Assembly (NCBI RefSeq): GCF_000426505.1
Contig: NZ_KE384531.1
Location: 548,161 to 612,160 of the forward strand
DNA length: 64,000 bases
DNA from: Nisaea denitrificans DSM 18348
Lineage (GTDB): Bacteria > Pseudomonadota > Alphaproteobacteria > Thalassobaculales > Thalassobaculaceae
Reading direction: 5' to 3'
Part shown: piece after piece, positions 54,561-63,851 of the stretch
Layout: the number at the start of each line of letters is the position of its first letter
Numbering within the stretch: the first letter of the stretch is position 1
The notes under the pieces: model-generated
Told to the model about the DNA's origin: nothing
The model's input: the letters and a program-made list of their open reading frames with translations, nothing else
The model's database searches: none
Position numbers and translations under genes: made by a program

Positions 54561-54592
54561 AGGACGGCCAGCAAGAGCCGGAGGGAGGACAA

Positions 54593-54994
54593 ATGATCGG
54601 AAAGCGCATCTATTCAGGATCGCCGTTCGAGGAAATGGCCGGATACGCCCGTGCCGTTGTCGATGGCGACATGGTCTATGTCTCCGGCACGACAGGCTTC
54701 AATCCGGAGAGCATGAGCTTCCCGGATTCGGTAGAGGAACAGGCCGAGCTGTGTTTCCTGAACATCCAGCGGGCGCTGCTTCAGGCGCGCAGCAACCTTG
54801 AAAACATGCTCCGCGTCCGGGTCTTTGTTGCCAGCCGGGAAGAGTTCGACCGAATCAAGCCGATCATCAAGAAATATTGCGATGCCGCCCGTCCGGCGAA
54901 CACGACGATCATCTGCGATCTTGCCGAAGAGCAGATGCGTGTCGAGGTCGAGGTGACGGCGAAAGCCATCCTGCGGCCTGGCAACGAACGCTGA
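54593..54994 (+). CDS. RidA/YjgF-family protein
   Basis: 133-residue protein of the RidA group, whose archetypal members hydrolyse reactive enamines and imines. It shows YARAVVDGDMVYVSGTTGFN, the mid-protein LLQARSNLENMLRVRVFV, and the ligand-binding Arg and Glu of RVEVEVTAKAI near the end. The ATG at 54593 follows GAGGGAGGAC; an upstream open frame is within tag. Some RidA paralogues act on CoA or amine intermediates; which one this is cannot be read. Confidence 0.88.
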   Translation: MIGKRIYSGSPFEEMAGYARAVVDGDMVYVSGTTGFNPESMSFPDSVEEQAELCFLNIQRALLQARSNLENMLRVRVFVASREEFDRIKPIIKKYCDAARPANTTIICDLAEEQMRVEVEVTAKAILRPGNER

Positions 54995-55005
54995 GGGAGG
55001 CGAAA

Positions 55006-55680
55006 ATGCCGACAGTTCTGATTACCGGGGCAAACCGGGGAATAGGTCTCGAGCTGGCGCGTGCTTACGCGGCGGATGGATGGTCCGTGATCGGCGCCTG
55101 CCGGAACCCGGACGGGGCCACGGATCTCGCGGCTATTGAGGGTGTCGAGCTTTGCCCTCTGGATGTGAATGACGCGGCCAGCATCGCGGCCATGCCTGAA
55201 CGCTACATGGGTCGTCCGGTTGATGTTTTGCTGAACAATGCCGGGATCATCGGCGGGCGCGGCATGCTGGCCGAGATCGATTACGCGGCCTGGGCCGACA
55301 CGATGGAAACCAACCTCTTCGGCCCGATCCGTATCGCCGAGGCGATGAAGGACAATGTCCTGTCCAGTGATCGCAAGCAGATGGCCTTCATCAGCTCGAA
55401 GATGGGCTCACTCGCGGAATGCACCGGCGGATCCTACATCTACCGGTCCTCCAAGGCCGCCCTCAACATGGCTGTTAAATGCCTGTCGCTGGAATTTGCC
55501 GGAAACGGGCTCACCGCCGTGATGTTCCATCCGGGCCATGTGCGCACCGATATGGGGGGCGCGGCGGCCCCGGTTCTTCCGATGGAAAGCGCTACCGGCA
55601 TCAAGTCGGTGATCGATGGATTGAGCCCGTCCGACAATGGGCGGTTCTTCAACTACGACGGGACGGAATTGCCGTGGTGA
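55006..55680 (+). CDS. SDR-family oxidoreductase
   Basis: 224-residue short-chain dehydrogenase with an intact NAD(P) motif VLITGANRGIGLELARAYAA, LLNNAGIIGG, catalytic Ser in AFISSKMGSLAE and YxxxK in YIYRSSKAALNM, then HPGHVRTDMGG. Unlike the SDR at 20739, the catalytic set is complete. GAGGGAGG precedes ATG 55006. It resembles C-factor/sniffer-like SDRs, and the substrate is unknown. It is eleven bases after the RidA gene, so same transcript. Confidence 0.9.
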   Translation: MPTVLITGANRGIGLELARAYAADGWSVIGACRNPDGATDLAAIEGVELCPLDVNDAASIAAMPERYMGRPVDVLLNNAGIIGGRGMLAEIDYAAWADTMETNLFGPIRIAEAMKDNVLSSDRKQMAFISSKMGSLAECTGGSYIYRSSKAALNMAVKCLSLEFAGNGLTAVMFHPGHVRTDMGGAAAPVLPMESATGIKSVIDGLSPSDNGRFFNYDGTELPW

Positions 55681-55708
55681 CCGGCCACGGAGTTAAGGGA
55701 GCGAAACA

Positions 55709-56329
55709 ATGACTGAGAACGGTACGGGCGGAAGTCCGATCATCTTTTATTACGACTATTCCTCGCCATTCGCCTATCTGGCGGCCCACAAGATCAACGA
55801 TTTGGCGAAACTGTATCACCGCCAGGTGGATTGGCGGCCGACCCTGCTGGGCGCGGTCTTCAAGCTGAACGGTAACACACCGTTGATGGACCAGCCGCTG
55901 AAGGGAGCATATTCGCGCCGCGATCTTGACCGCTGTGCCCGCCTTATGGGGCTTCCCCTGAGTTTTCCGGAGAGCTTTCCGTTTCTTTCCGTGGCAGCGG
56001 CACGGGCAACCTGGTGGTTGAAAGGCAAGGACGAGGCTCTGGCGCAAAAAGTCGCGCTGGCCCTGTTCAATGCGGCTTTTCAGGAGATGAAAGCGATCAA
56101 CAATGCCGAGGCGGTTATAGAGATTGCCGCCGCGAACGGTGTCGATCCGGACGAGCTTCGTGCTGCTCTCAACGATGCGGACGTAAAAGAAAAGCTGAAG
56201 ACCGAGGTCGATGCATCGATCGAGGCCGGGGTCTGTGGTGCACCGTTCTTTATTGTCGATGGCGAGCCTTTCTGGGGCGCCGACAGGCTGGATCATGTCG
56301 AACGGTGGCTCAGCACCGGCGGTTGGTAA
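55709..56329 (+). CDS. DsbA/kappa-GST-like 2-hydroxychromene-2-carboxylate isomerase family protein
   Basis: 206-residue thioredoxin-fold protein of the DsbA/HCCA isomerase family. It has [19 protein letters not shown], where Ser near residue 18-19 replaces the usual Cxx[21 protein letters not shown], and the cis-Pro region [24 protein letters not shown] isomerases use glutathione in naphthalene breakdown, but most family members have other, unknown roles. A detoxifying role in the leucine cluster is possible. It follows the SDR gene by 28 bases. Confidence 0.87.
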   Translation: MTENGTGGSPIIFYYDYSSPFAYLAAHKINDLAKLYHRQVDWRPTLLGAVFKLNGNTPLMDQPLKGAYSRRDLDRCARLMGLPLSFPESFPFLSVAAARATWWLKGKDEALAQKVALALFNAAFQEMKAINNAEAVIEIAAANGVDPDELRAALNDADVKEKLKTEVDASIEAGVCGAPFFIVDGEPFWGADRLDHVERWLSTGGW

Positions 56330-56339
56330 GGGTATTTCA

Positions 56340-57947
56340 ATGACGGTTATCAAGACTGCCCTCGTGGGCCGGGACGAGACTTTCCAGCGCAATGCGGAGC
56401 GTATGCGGACGCTGGTCGCGGATCTGCAGGAGCAGGTCGCCGGCGTCAAGCTGGGGGGCGGTCAGCGCAGTCAGGAGCGGCATGTTGGCCGCGGCAAGCT
56501 GCTGCCGCGTGACCGGGTCAGGACCTTGCTTGATCCCGGCGCGCCGTGGCTCGAATTCTCCCAGCTTGCTGCCCATGGCATGTATGGCGGTGATATCTCC
56601 TCCGGCGGTATCCTGACCGGGATTGGCCGGGTCATGGGCCAGGAGGTCATGGTCATTGCCAATGATGCCACGGTGAAGGGCGGAACCTATTTTCCGATCA
56701 CCGTGAAGAAGCATCTTCGGGCTCAGGAAATCGCCTGGCAGAACGGATTGCCCTGCATCTATCTGGTGGATTCCGGTGGCGCTTTTTTGCCGGAGCAGGA
56801 TGAAGTCTTCCCGGACCGGGATCATTTCGGGCGGATCTTCTACAATCAGGCCAACATGTCGGCGGACGGTATCCCGCAGATCGCGGTGGTGATGGGCTCC
56901 TGCACGGCCGGGGGCGCCTATGTCCCTGCCATGTCGGACGAAAGCATCATCGTCAAGGAGCAGGGCACTATCTTCCTCGGCGGCCCGCCGCTGGTGAAAG
57001 CGGCAACAGGTGAAGTCGTCAGCGCAGAGGATCTGGGCGGCGCGGATGTGCATTCCCGTATCTCTGGCGTGACCGATCATATCGCCCGGGACGATACCCA
57101 TGCCCTCGGACTGGCGCGCCGGATCGTCGGTAATCTCAATCGGGTGAAGCGCCCGACCCTCGCCGTGCGCGAGCCGGTCGAGCCGCTTTACGATGCGGAA
57201 GAAATCTATGGCGTTGTGCCGGAGGATACCCGGACGCCCTATGACGTCCGCGAGATCATTGCCCGCATTGTCGACGGCTCCGAATTCGACGAGTTCAAAC
57301 CGCTTTACGGGACAACGCTCGTCACCGGCTTTGCCCATCTCTGGGGCTATCCGGTCGGTATCATCGCCAATAACGGCATCCTGTTTTCGGAATCCTCCCT
57401 GAAAGGCGCCCATTTTATCGAGCTCTGCTGCCAGCGCGGCATTCCGCTCGTGTTCCTGCAGAACATCACCGGCTTCATGGTGGGCCGGAAATACGAGTCC
57501 GGCGGTATCGCCAAGGACGGGGCTAAGCTGGTGACAGCGGTTGCCTCCGCCCGGGTGCCCAAATTCACGGTCATTATCGGTGGCTCTTTCGGTGCCGGGA
57601 ATTACGGTATGTGCGGGCGGGCCTATGGCCCCCGCATGCTCTACATGTGGCCGAACTCCCGAATTTCGGTGATGGGCGGTGAGCAGGCCGCGAGCGTTCT
57701 GGCCCAAGTGCGCCGGGACGGTCTGGAGGCACGCGGCGAAAGCTGGCCTGAAGACGAGGAGGAGGCCTTCAAGGCGCCTATCCGCGATCAATACGAGACG
57801 CAAGGGCACCCATATTACGCCAGCGCGCGGCTCTGGGACGACGGGATCATCGATCCCGCCGATACACGCACCGTTTTGGGCCTCTCCATTTCCGCTTCGC
57901 TCAACCGCGACATCGAGCCGACGAAATTCGGCATTTTCCGGATGTAA
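56340..57947 (+). CDS. liuB: Methylcrotonyl-CoA carboxylase, carboxyltransferase (beta) subunit
   Basis: Transfers carboxyl from biotin to 3-methylcrotonyl-CoA, giving 3-methylglutaconyl-CoA. The 535 residues are the usual beta-subunit length. Motifs are [58 protein letters not shown] and [17 protein letters not shown], and the oxyanion-hole glycines in [22 protein letters not shown] 56340 was chosen because the family start ([17 protein letters not shown]) follows; the open frame extends upstream into the isomerase gene. Confidence 0.95.
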   Translation: MTVIKTALVGRDETFQRNAERMRTLVADLQEQVAGVKLGGGQRSQERHVGRGKLLPRDRVRTLLDPGAPWLEFSQLAAHGMYGGDISSGGILTGIGRVMGQEVMVIANDATVKGGTYFPITVKKHLRAQEIAWQNGLPCIYLVDSGGAFLPEQDEVFPDRDHFGRIFYNQANMSADGIPQIAVVMGSCTAGGAYVPAMSDESIIVKEQGTIFLGGPPLVKAATGEVVSAEDLGGADVHSRISGVTDHIARDDTHALGLARRIVGNLNRVKRPTLAVREPVEPLYDAEEIYGVVPEDTRTPYDVREIIARIVDGSEFDEFKPLYGTTLVTGFAHLWGYPVGIIANNGILFSESSLKGAHFIELCCQRGIPLVFLQNITGFMVGRKYESGGIAKDGAKLVTAVASARVPKFTVIIGGSFGAGNYGMCGRAYGPRMLYMWPNSRISVMGGEQAASVLAQVRRDGLEARGESWPEDEEEAFKAPIRDQYETQGHPYYASARLWDDGIIDPADTRTVLGLSISASLNRDIEPTKFGIFRM

Positions 57948-57950
57948 AAG

Positions 57951-58757
57951 ATGCACAGTGAATACACGCCAAAACGCCCGGAAAGCCTGATTGTCGAGGA
58001 CGCGGACGGTATCCTCACCGTCACGCTGAACCGGCCGGACGTCCACAATGCCTTCGATGAGACCCTGATCGATGATCTGCACCGCTTGTTTCGCTCGCTG
58101 TCGGATCGGGCGGATCTTCTTGCCGTTATCTTGACCGGTGCCGGCGAGAGCTTTTCCGCCGGAGCGGATCTCAACTGGATGAAGCGGGCGGCGGACCATA
58201 CGCAGCACGCGAATTTCGAGGACGCGATGCGGCTTTCGAACATGATGGATGCGCTCTACGCTTTGCCGATGACCACGATCGCCAAGGTTAACGGCACGGC
58301 GATGGGGGGCGGGCTCGGACTCTGCGCCTGCTGCGATATCGCCGTGGCGGCGGATCCTGCTCAATTCGCCTTGTCTGAAGTCCGTCTCGGCATCATTCCA
58401 GGCGTGATCAGCCCTTATGTCATTCAGGCCATCGGTATCCGGGAATCGCACCGCTGGTTCCAGACCGGTGAGCGGTTCGGCGCTGCGGAAGCTTTGCGCA
58501 TGGGGTTGCTGCACGCGGTCTGTGCTCCCGAGGCGCTGGAGGAGGCGGTTGATGCCATCCTGCGCGAGTTGAAGAAAGGCAGCCCGGACGCTATCCGGGC
58601 CTCGAAAACCCTGCTGCGGGAGGTCGCCGGACGCCAGCTTGACGACACGACCCGGCGGGAGACTGCCCAACGGATTGCCGGTCAACGGGCCACGCGGGAA
58701 GGTCGCGAAGGGCTGTCGGCGTTCCTGGAAAAACGCAAGCCGGACTGGATCGCATGA
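57951..58757 (+). CDS. liuC: Methylglutaconyl-CoA hydratase (enoyl-CoA hydratase family)
   Basis: Hydrates 3-methylglutaconyl-CoA to HMG-CoA. The 268-residue crotonase-fold protein shows VTLNRPDVHNAFDETLIDDL, oxyanion-hole ESFSAGADLNWMKRAA, NGTAMGGGLGLCACCDIAVA and LSEVRLGIIPGVISPYVI. The name rests mainly on its place between the two carboxylase genes; by sequence alone it is an enoyl-CoA hydratase/isomerase. Its stop overlaps the liuD start in an ATGA junction. Confidence 0.92.
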   Translation: MHSEYTPKRPESLIVEDADGILTVTLNRPDVHNAFDETLIDDLHRLFRSLSDRADLLAVILTGAGESFSAGADLNWMKRAADHTQHANFEDAMRLSNMMDALYALPMTTIAKVNGTAMGGGLGLCACCDIAVAADPAQFALSEVRLGIIPGVISPYVIQAIGIRESHRWFQTGERFGAAEALRMGLLHAVCAPEALEEAVDAILRELKKGSPDAIRASKTLLREVAGRQLDDTTRRETAQRIAGQRATREGREGLSAFLEKRKPDWIA

Positions 58758-60793
58758 TGACGGAGATGCGCACTATTCGCACATTATTGATCGCCAACAG
58801 GGGTGAGATTGCCTGCCGGATCATTCGCACGGCCCGTTCGCTCGGCATTCGCACGGTTGCAGTGTATTCGGAAGCGGACGCGGCCGCGTTGCATGTGGCT
58901 GCCGCAGATACGGCCTGTCCGATCGGCCCGGCGCCGGCTGCGGACTCCTATCTTCGGATCGATCGGCTGATTGAGGCGGCCAAGGCGACGGGGGCGGACG
59001 CCATTCATCCCGGCTATGGCTTTCTCTCCGAGAACCCAGAACTCGCGCGAGCTTGTGCCGAAGCGGATATTCTCTTCATCGGCCCAGACGTTCCGGCAAT
59101 CGAGGCGATGGGCTCAAAAGCGGCCGCCAAGGACATCATGGCGAAAGCCGGCGTTCCTCTTGTGCCCGGCTATCACGGCGCGGATCAGGGCGCGGATACG
59201 CTGGAAAAAGCCGCAGAAAATATCGGCTTTCCGGTGCTGCTGAAGGCGAGTGCCGGCGGTGGCGGCAAGGGCATGCGCGTGGTCGAGCGGGCGGAGGATC
59301 TGGCAGACGGTATCGCCGGCGCCAAGCGTGAGGCCGCCGCTGCTTTCGGTGACGACCGGCTGCTGATCGAGAAATATCTGACCCGGCCGCGTCATGTGGA
59401 GGTGCAGGTTTTCGCGGACCGGCACGGCAACGCGGTGCATCTATTCGAGCGGGATTGCTCGGTTCAGCGCCGTCACCAGAAGGTCGTCGAGGAAGCTCCG
59501 GCACCTGGGCTCGACGAGATCGTGCGCACATCCATGGCGAAAGCGGCGATCGATGCGGCGAAAGCCATCGATTATGTCGGCGCCGGCACTGTTGAGTTCA
59601 TCATGGACGAGGACGGTGCCTTCTATTTCATGGAGATGAATACGCGCCTGCAGGTGGAACATCCGGTGACCGAGGCTATCACCGGCGAGGATCTTGTCGC
59701 CTGGCAGATCCGGGTGGCCGAAGGCGGAACGCTGCCGCTTACGCAGGACCGGATTTCAGCGTCGGGCCATGCGCTTGAAGTGCGGATCTATGCCGAGGAT
59801 CCGGAACGTGAATTCCTGCCGCAGACCGGGCGGTTGAGCCGTCTGGCCTTTCCTGAGGATATGGACGGGGTGCGCGTCGATACCGGCGTGATCGAAGGAG
59901 ATTCGGTCAGCGTTCATTACGATCCGATGATTGCCAAACTGATCACCCATGGCCGGGACCGGGCGGAAGCGCTGCGTCGCATGTCGCGGGCTCTCGGGGA
60001 GGTCCGGATCGCCGGATTGGCGAACAATGTCCCTTACCTGAAGCGAATCGTTGAGCATCAAGCTTTTATCGCGGGCGGGGTCGATACGCGGTTTATAGAA
60101 ACGTATCGCGAAGATCTTGCCGCCGGCGGAGCAGGGGAAGGCGGAACATGGGAATCGGACAGCATGCCAGCTCTGGCCGCTGCGGCTCTTCTGGAAGCGG
60201 AACGCCTGGATGTGGTCCGGCAAGCCCGCCTTGGCGGAGATCCCTATTCACCCTGGGCAATGGCGTATGGCTGGCGCCTGAATGACAGTCCTCAGCATAG
60301 GCTGACGCTGCTGCATGGTGCGGACGAGCTGGTACTGCTCTACCGCCTTGAGGCCGGGACTTACGTGTTCGAACAAGGGGAAAAGCAGGTCCGGATTGGT
60401 GTCTCGTTTCATGCAAACGGGCGTCTGGAAGCGCGGCTGGACGGGATTTCCATTCATGCCGAGGCCGCTTTCGAAGATGACGCCATTACCGTCTTTTACG
60501 GTGGTACGGCGCACCGCTATGTTTTGAAAACGGCACTGGCTTCCGGAGCCGATGCCGGAGAAAATTCAGGTCACGTCGCCGCGCCGATGCCCGGCAAACT
60601 GATCGCCGTCCATGTTGCCGAAGGTGCGGAAGTCGCCAAGGGCGATCCGTTGATGGTGCTCGAAGCCATGAAGATGGAGCATGTGATCAGGGCCCCGGAT
60701 GACGGCGTTGTCGCGGCATTGCATTACGGACCCGGCGATCAGGTTGAGGAGGGAGCGGATTTGCTGCTCTTCGAGACGCGTATCGCTGATTGA
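58754..60793 (+). CDS. liuD: Methylcrotonyl-CoA carboxylase, biotin-carboxylase (alpha) subunit
   Basis: Carboxylates its own biotin with ATP and bicarbonate for LiuB. The 679-residue protein has the biotin carboxylase part (LLIANRGEIACRIIRTARSL, HPGYGFLSEN, ASAGGGGKGMRVV, FMEMNTRLQVEHPVTEAITG), a middle BT-like region, and a C-terminal biotinyl domain with the attachment Lys in VLEAMKMEHV (about K640). It overlaps liuC by four bases. The HMG-CoA lyase gene (liuE), which would complete the pathway, is not found downstream in this window. Confidence 0.95.
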   Translation: MMTEMRTIRTLLIANRGEIACRIIRTARSLGIRTVAVYSEADAAALHVAAADTACPIGPAPAADSYLRIDRLIEAAKATGADAIHPGYGFLSENPELARACAEADILFIGPDVPAIEAMGSKAAAKDIMAKAGVPLVPGYHGADQGADTLEKAAENIGFPVLLKASAGGGGKGMRVVERAEDLADGIAGAKREAAAAFGDDRLLIEKYLTRPRHVEVQVFADRHGNAVHLFERDCSVQRRHQKVVEEAPAPGLDEIVRTSMAKAAIDAAKAIDYVGAGTVEFIMDEDGAFYFMEMNTRLQVEHPVTEAITGEDLVAWQIRVAEGGTLPLTQDRISASGHALEVRIYAEDPEREFLPQTGRLSRLAFPEDMDGVRVDTGVIEGDSVSVHYDPMIAKLITHGRDRAEALRRMSRALGEVRIAGLANNVPYLKRIVEHQAFIAGGVDTRFIETYREDLAAGGAGEGGTWESDSMPALAAAALLEAERLDVVRQARLGGDPYSPWAMAYGWRLNDSPQHRLTLLHGADELVLLYRLEAGTYVFEQGEKQVRIGVSFHANGRLEARLDGISIHAEAAFEDDAITVFYGGTAHRYVLKTALASGADAGENSGHVAAPMPGKLIAVHVAEGAEVAKGDPLMVLEAMKMEHVIRAPDDGVVAALHYGPGDQVEEGADLLLFETRIAD

Positions 60794-60846
60794 CCGGCTG
60801 GCCGTTTGATCGCTTTCTCGCCTGTTGAGTTGAAGAGTTTGTTCCA

Positions 60847-62241
60847 ATGTCGCATTTGCAGCCCCGCCACCTCATTCTCCTGCCGGTTTTCGCCCTCGCG
60901 GGGTGGCTGGCCCTGCTCCCGCCCGAGGGGATGCCGGACGGTGCGGCGCCTGCCGGTGCATTGGTTGTGTTGTGTATCGGGCTATGGGCGACCGGAGCGA
61001 TCACCGAGCATCTGGTGGCAATGCTGCTTTTCTTCCTCGCCATGGTGTTTTCCGTGGCACCGCCGGATGTCGTGTTTTCCGGTTTTGCCTCAGGTGCCTT
61101 CTGGCTGGTTCTCGGTGGTCTGATCATCGGGGCTGCTGTTGACGTTACGGGGCTTGGTAAGCGCCTGGCTCGATCCATTACAGCGCGAATCTCCGGCGGC
61201 TATGGATCGGTCATTACCGGGATCGTCATCGTCTCCGTTGTGCTGATCTTCCTGATGCCGTCGACCCTGTCGCGAATCGTCCTGCTGATGCCGATCATGA
61301 CGGCTCTGGCGGATCGCCTGGGCTATCCGGCGGGCAGCAAGGGACGGAATGGCATGGTGCTGGCGATGATCCTGACCTCGTACCTCTGTTCCGTCGGGGT
61401 GCTTCCGGCGAACGTGCCGAACAATGTGCTGGTTGGCGCGGCGGAGACCGCCCACGGGGTGCATATTCGCTATTTCGACTATCTGCTGCTGCATTTCCCG
61501 GTGCTTGGTGCCGTCAAGGCGGTGGTGATTGCCGTTCTCTTGACCTGGATGTTCCGCGAACCGGGCCATGCCGATGCGACAGAACAGGAAGACACGCGCG
61601 GGAACTGGTCCGGCATGAGTTTAGCCGAGCGGAAGATGGCGCTCTATCTCGCCGCCGCGTTGGTTTTCTGGGCGACGGATGCAGTTCACGGTGTTTCGGC
61701 CGCCTGGGTTTCCCTGGGGGTAGGAGTGCTTTGCCTGATGCCTGGGGCGGGATTGGTCTCGGCCGAGGTCTACCGGCAGAAGATATCTCTCAATCCGTTG
61801 ATTTATATCGCCGGTATTCTTGCTGTCGGGGCACTGGTCTCGCAGTCGGGACTCGGGAGCTGGATTGGCGAAAAGCTGATCGCGACAGCGGGGCTCGCGC
61901 CTGGGCAGCCGGCGCAGAATTTTGCGACCATTGCCGGTATAGGCACCCTGATGGGCATGATCTCGACCATGCCGGCCGTGCCGGCGGTCCTGGCCCCACT
62001 CGCAGACCAGGTGGCAGAGGCAAGCGGTCTTCCGGTATTTCTCGTGCTCAATCTGATCGTGGTCGGTTTCTCGACCGTGATCCTGCCGTACCAAGTGCCG
62101 CCATTCATTATCGGTATGCAGCTTGGAGACGTGCCGATTCGGGTCGGTGCGCGTGCTTGTGGCCTTCTGGCCATTGCATCGCTTGGCCTGATACTGCCGC
62201 TGGACTTCGCTTGGTGGTGGCTGCTCGGTATGTTTGGTTAG
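60847..62241 (+). CDS. SLC13/DASS-family anion transporter
   Basis: 464-residue membrane protein with about 11-12 helices. It matches the divalent anion:sodium symporter family (CitT/ArsB superfamily): GGLIIGAAVDVTGLGKRLA, VVLIFLMPSTLSRIVLLMPI, and in the second half MGMISTMPAVPAVLAPLAD and VILPYQVPPFIIGMQLGD, which replace the usual SNT motifs. Substrate could be a dicarboxylate or another organic acid. It is 53 bases after liuD, same strand, and may import or export pathway acids; this is inference. Confidence 0.85.
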   Translation: MSHLQPRHLILLPVFALAGWLALLPPEGMPDGAAPAGALVVLCIGLWATGAITEHLVAMLLFFLAMVFSVAPPDVVFSGFASGAFWLVLGGLIIGAAVDVTGLGKRLARSITARISGGYGSVITGIVIVSVVLIFLMPSTLSRIVLLMPIMTALADRLGYPAGSKGRNGMVLAMILTSYLCSVGVLPANVPNNVLVGAAETAHGVHIRYFDYLLLHFPVLGAVKAVVIAVLLTWMFREPGHADATEQEDTRGNWSGMSLAERKMALYLAAALVFWATDAVHGVSAAWVSLGVGVLCLMPGAGLVSAEVYRQKISLNPLIYIAGILAVGALVSQSGLGSWIGEKLIATAGLAPGQPAQNFATIAGIGTLMGMISTMPAVPAVLAPLADQVAEASGLPVFLVLNLIVVGFSTVILPYQVPPFIIGMQLGDVPIRVGARACGLLAIASLGLILPLDFAWWWLLGMFG

Positions 62242-62291
62242 GTCTCTATGACCGTCACGCATCAAGACCATGGACCCGGCGGACAACAGCC

Positions 62292-62735
62292 ATGCCCCTC
62301 AATCTGATCAAGCTCTGCGTCGGGATCGAGACGGTAGAGCAGCTCGAGCAATACCGCGCTGAGCAAGTCCGTCATGCCGCAGCATCCGGTGCGGAGCCGG
62401 TGAGCACACACAGGACGCGGTCCTTTCCGCGCCGGGCGGAAGAGATTCTGGAAGGCGGTTCGCTCTATTGGGTCATCAAGGGGCAAGTCCGAGCCCGGCA
62501 GCGGATCGAGCGCCTGGACGAGGTCGAAATGGCGGAAGGGGGGCGACCGCACTGCGGCATCGTCCTCGATCCTAACGTTGTCCGGGTCGTGCCGCGCCCA
62601 CACCGCGCTTTTCAGGGCTGGCGCTATCTGGAACAGGCGAGTGCGCCGCAGGATCTTTATGAGACGGGCGGTGATATTGACGCCGCCATGCCCGATGAAA
62701 TGCAGGCTGAACTCCGGCGACTCGGTATTCTCTAA
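62292..62735 (+). CDS. DUF1489-family protein
   Basis: 147-residue cytosolic protein of unknown function found mainly in alphaproteobacteria. It starts PLNLIKLCVGIETVEQLEQY and has RSFPRRAEEILEGGSLYWVI followed by KGQVRARQRIERLD, and PHCGIVLDPNVVRVVPRPHR, which fit the DUF1489 pattern. ATG 62292 begins the conserved sequence; the open frame upstream lies inside the transporter gene. It is convergent with the next gene, 28 bases between them. Confidence 0.85.
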   Translation: MPLNLIKLCVGIETVEQLEQYRAEQVRHAAASGAEPVSTHRTRSFPRRAEEILEGGSLYWVIKGQVRARQRIERLDEVEMAEGGRPHCGIVLDPNVVRVVPRPHRAFQGWRYLEQASAPQDLYETGGDIDAAMPDEMQAELRRLGIL

Positions 62736-62763
62736 GATATTTTGTGAATTTTGGGTCTCGATA

Positions 62764-63312
62764 TCAGTTTTTGGCGCTGCCTATGGTGGGGAGACCGCCC
62801 CTGTTCGCAAGTGGATTGGCAGGTGCCACCGTAAAGTCGATCGCAGTGCCGCCTATGGTCCGGCTATGCAGGGTTACGGTCGCGATCCGCTCGCCGCGGG
62901 AATAGGTCATGGTGCTTATCGCCGAGCGGACACTGGTGATCTTGATCCAGCCAAAACGCGGCATTTCCCGCTCATAGAAGGCATACATGTCCGGCATCTT
63001 GTAGCCGGACGTCAGGGCCAACCGGCCGATCCATCCATCCTCGGCACCGAGAACCAGAAGATTATCGAAGTCGATCTCGGCATTGGCCGGAATCGGCACA
63101 TCCCTGAATTCGGCGAATTGCGGGCCGTTACTGCGATCCTGGGTCTGAGCGCCGGGCTGTCCCGCATCCTTGTCAGACGGTGCGCCGGTTTTCGTCGATT
63201 GTCCGAATGAGGGGAATCCCTGTGGAACACAGGCGCTGAGCGCCAATACGGTGATAATTACAGCCATTGGAAGCGCAGAAATCATTTTTCCGCCGCGGCG
63301 CTGTCTCTGCAT
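62764..63312 (-). CDS. Putative lipoprotein of unknown family
   Basis: 182-residue secreted protein. A basic start (MQRQRRGGK) and hydrophobic VIITVLALSAC place a lipobox Cys at 28. After a Gly/Ser/Asp-rich linker comes a compact domain with FAEFRDVPIPANAEIDFDNL, MYAFYEREMPRFGWIKI and ATVTLHSRTIGGTAIDFTVA, a beta-rich pattern I cannot assign. Alternative starts are ATG 63339 and ATG 63285. It is the last protein gene before the rRNA operon. Confidence 0.72.
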   Translation of the reverse strand: MQRQRRGGKMISALPMAVIITVLALSACVPQGFPSFGQSTKTGAPSDKDAGQPGAQTQDRSNGPQFAEFRDVPIPANAEIDFDNLLVLGAEDGWIGRLALTSGYKMPDMYAFYEREMPRFGWIKITSVRSAISTMTYSRGERIATVTLHSRTIGGTAIDFTVAPANPLANRGGLPTIGSAKN

Positions 63313-63446
63313 CTCAGTTTTATCCAGTTCCGAAACCAAGCTATGGCGCCAATTTACCTCGAAACACTCTATAGAATGTTTTATTGCGCCATATTTATGC
63401 TATATATAGTGCCATCAATTTCGGAGGCTGTCAGGCTTTTTCGCTG

Positions 63447-63476
63447 TTGACACGCCCCGGTCCGAGGTCCTATACA
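63447..63476 (+). promoter_or_regulatory. rRNA operon promoter
   Basis: TTGACA (perfect -35) and TATACA are separated by 18 bases, about 375 bases before the 16S 5' end. It is the best promoter match in the window. Confidence 0.82.
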
Positions 63477-63648
63477 CCGGCCCACTTCGCGGCGCCGCAG
63501 CGCTGACACGCCTCTCGAAAAAGGGGCTTGCATCCAGCAGCGGCCTCGCCTACATTCAGATTTCGCGAAACGTTGATCGTCTTCGCGGCTTCCACAGACG
63601 GGGAACATCCGGGCCGCCGGTTAGGCGGAACAGGGTTTCATTGTCTCT

Positions 63649-63674
63649 CCTCTTCGGAGGGGTGCTCTTTGACA
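63649..63674 (+). promoter_or_regulatory. rRNA antitermination signal (boxB hairpin and boxA)
   Basis: CCTC TTCG GAGG forms a UUCG-capped hairpin (63649-63660). It is followed by TGCTCTTTGACA (63663-63674), one base different from the E. coli boxA TGCTCTTTAACA that recruits NusB/NusE. Confidence 0.8.
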
Positions 63675-63851
63675 TTGTAGATATAGGAAAGGGATGCGCA
63701 GGCGGCGGGCCTGAATTGGTTTGCCGGTTTTCGATCATAATGATTGATCTTGAGCATCCTGAGCTAAAGTTAACACAGAAGCTCTTGTGCATAGGATTGG
63801 ATCTAAAGTTTTGTGTTGTCTGTTCGTGTTTTTGCGGATGGATGGCTCACT

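Larger units (their letters stand above)
63313..63851 (+). other. rRNA operon promoter and leader region
   Basis: No protein gene is supported in this 539-base stretch. It holds a near-consensus promoter at 63447-63476, a GC-rich transcribed leader, a boxB hairpin with boxA at 63649-63674, and an AT-rich tail before 16S. A second AT-rich segment near 63380-63415 might add an upstream promoter. Confidence 0.8.

Noticed and set aside
56337..58685. 782-residue open frame on the minus strand opposite liuB/liuC
   Set aside because: It covers two clear enzymes on the other strand, and its sequence is His/Arg/Asp-rich shadow without any domain.
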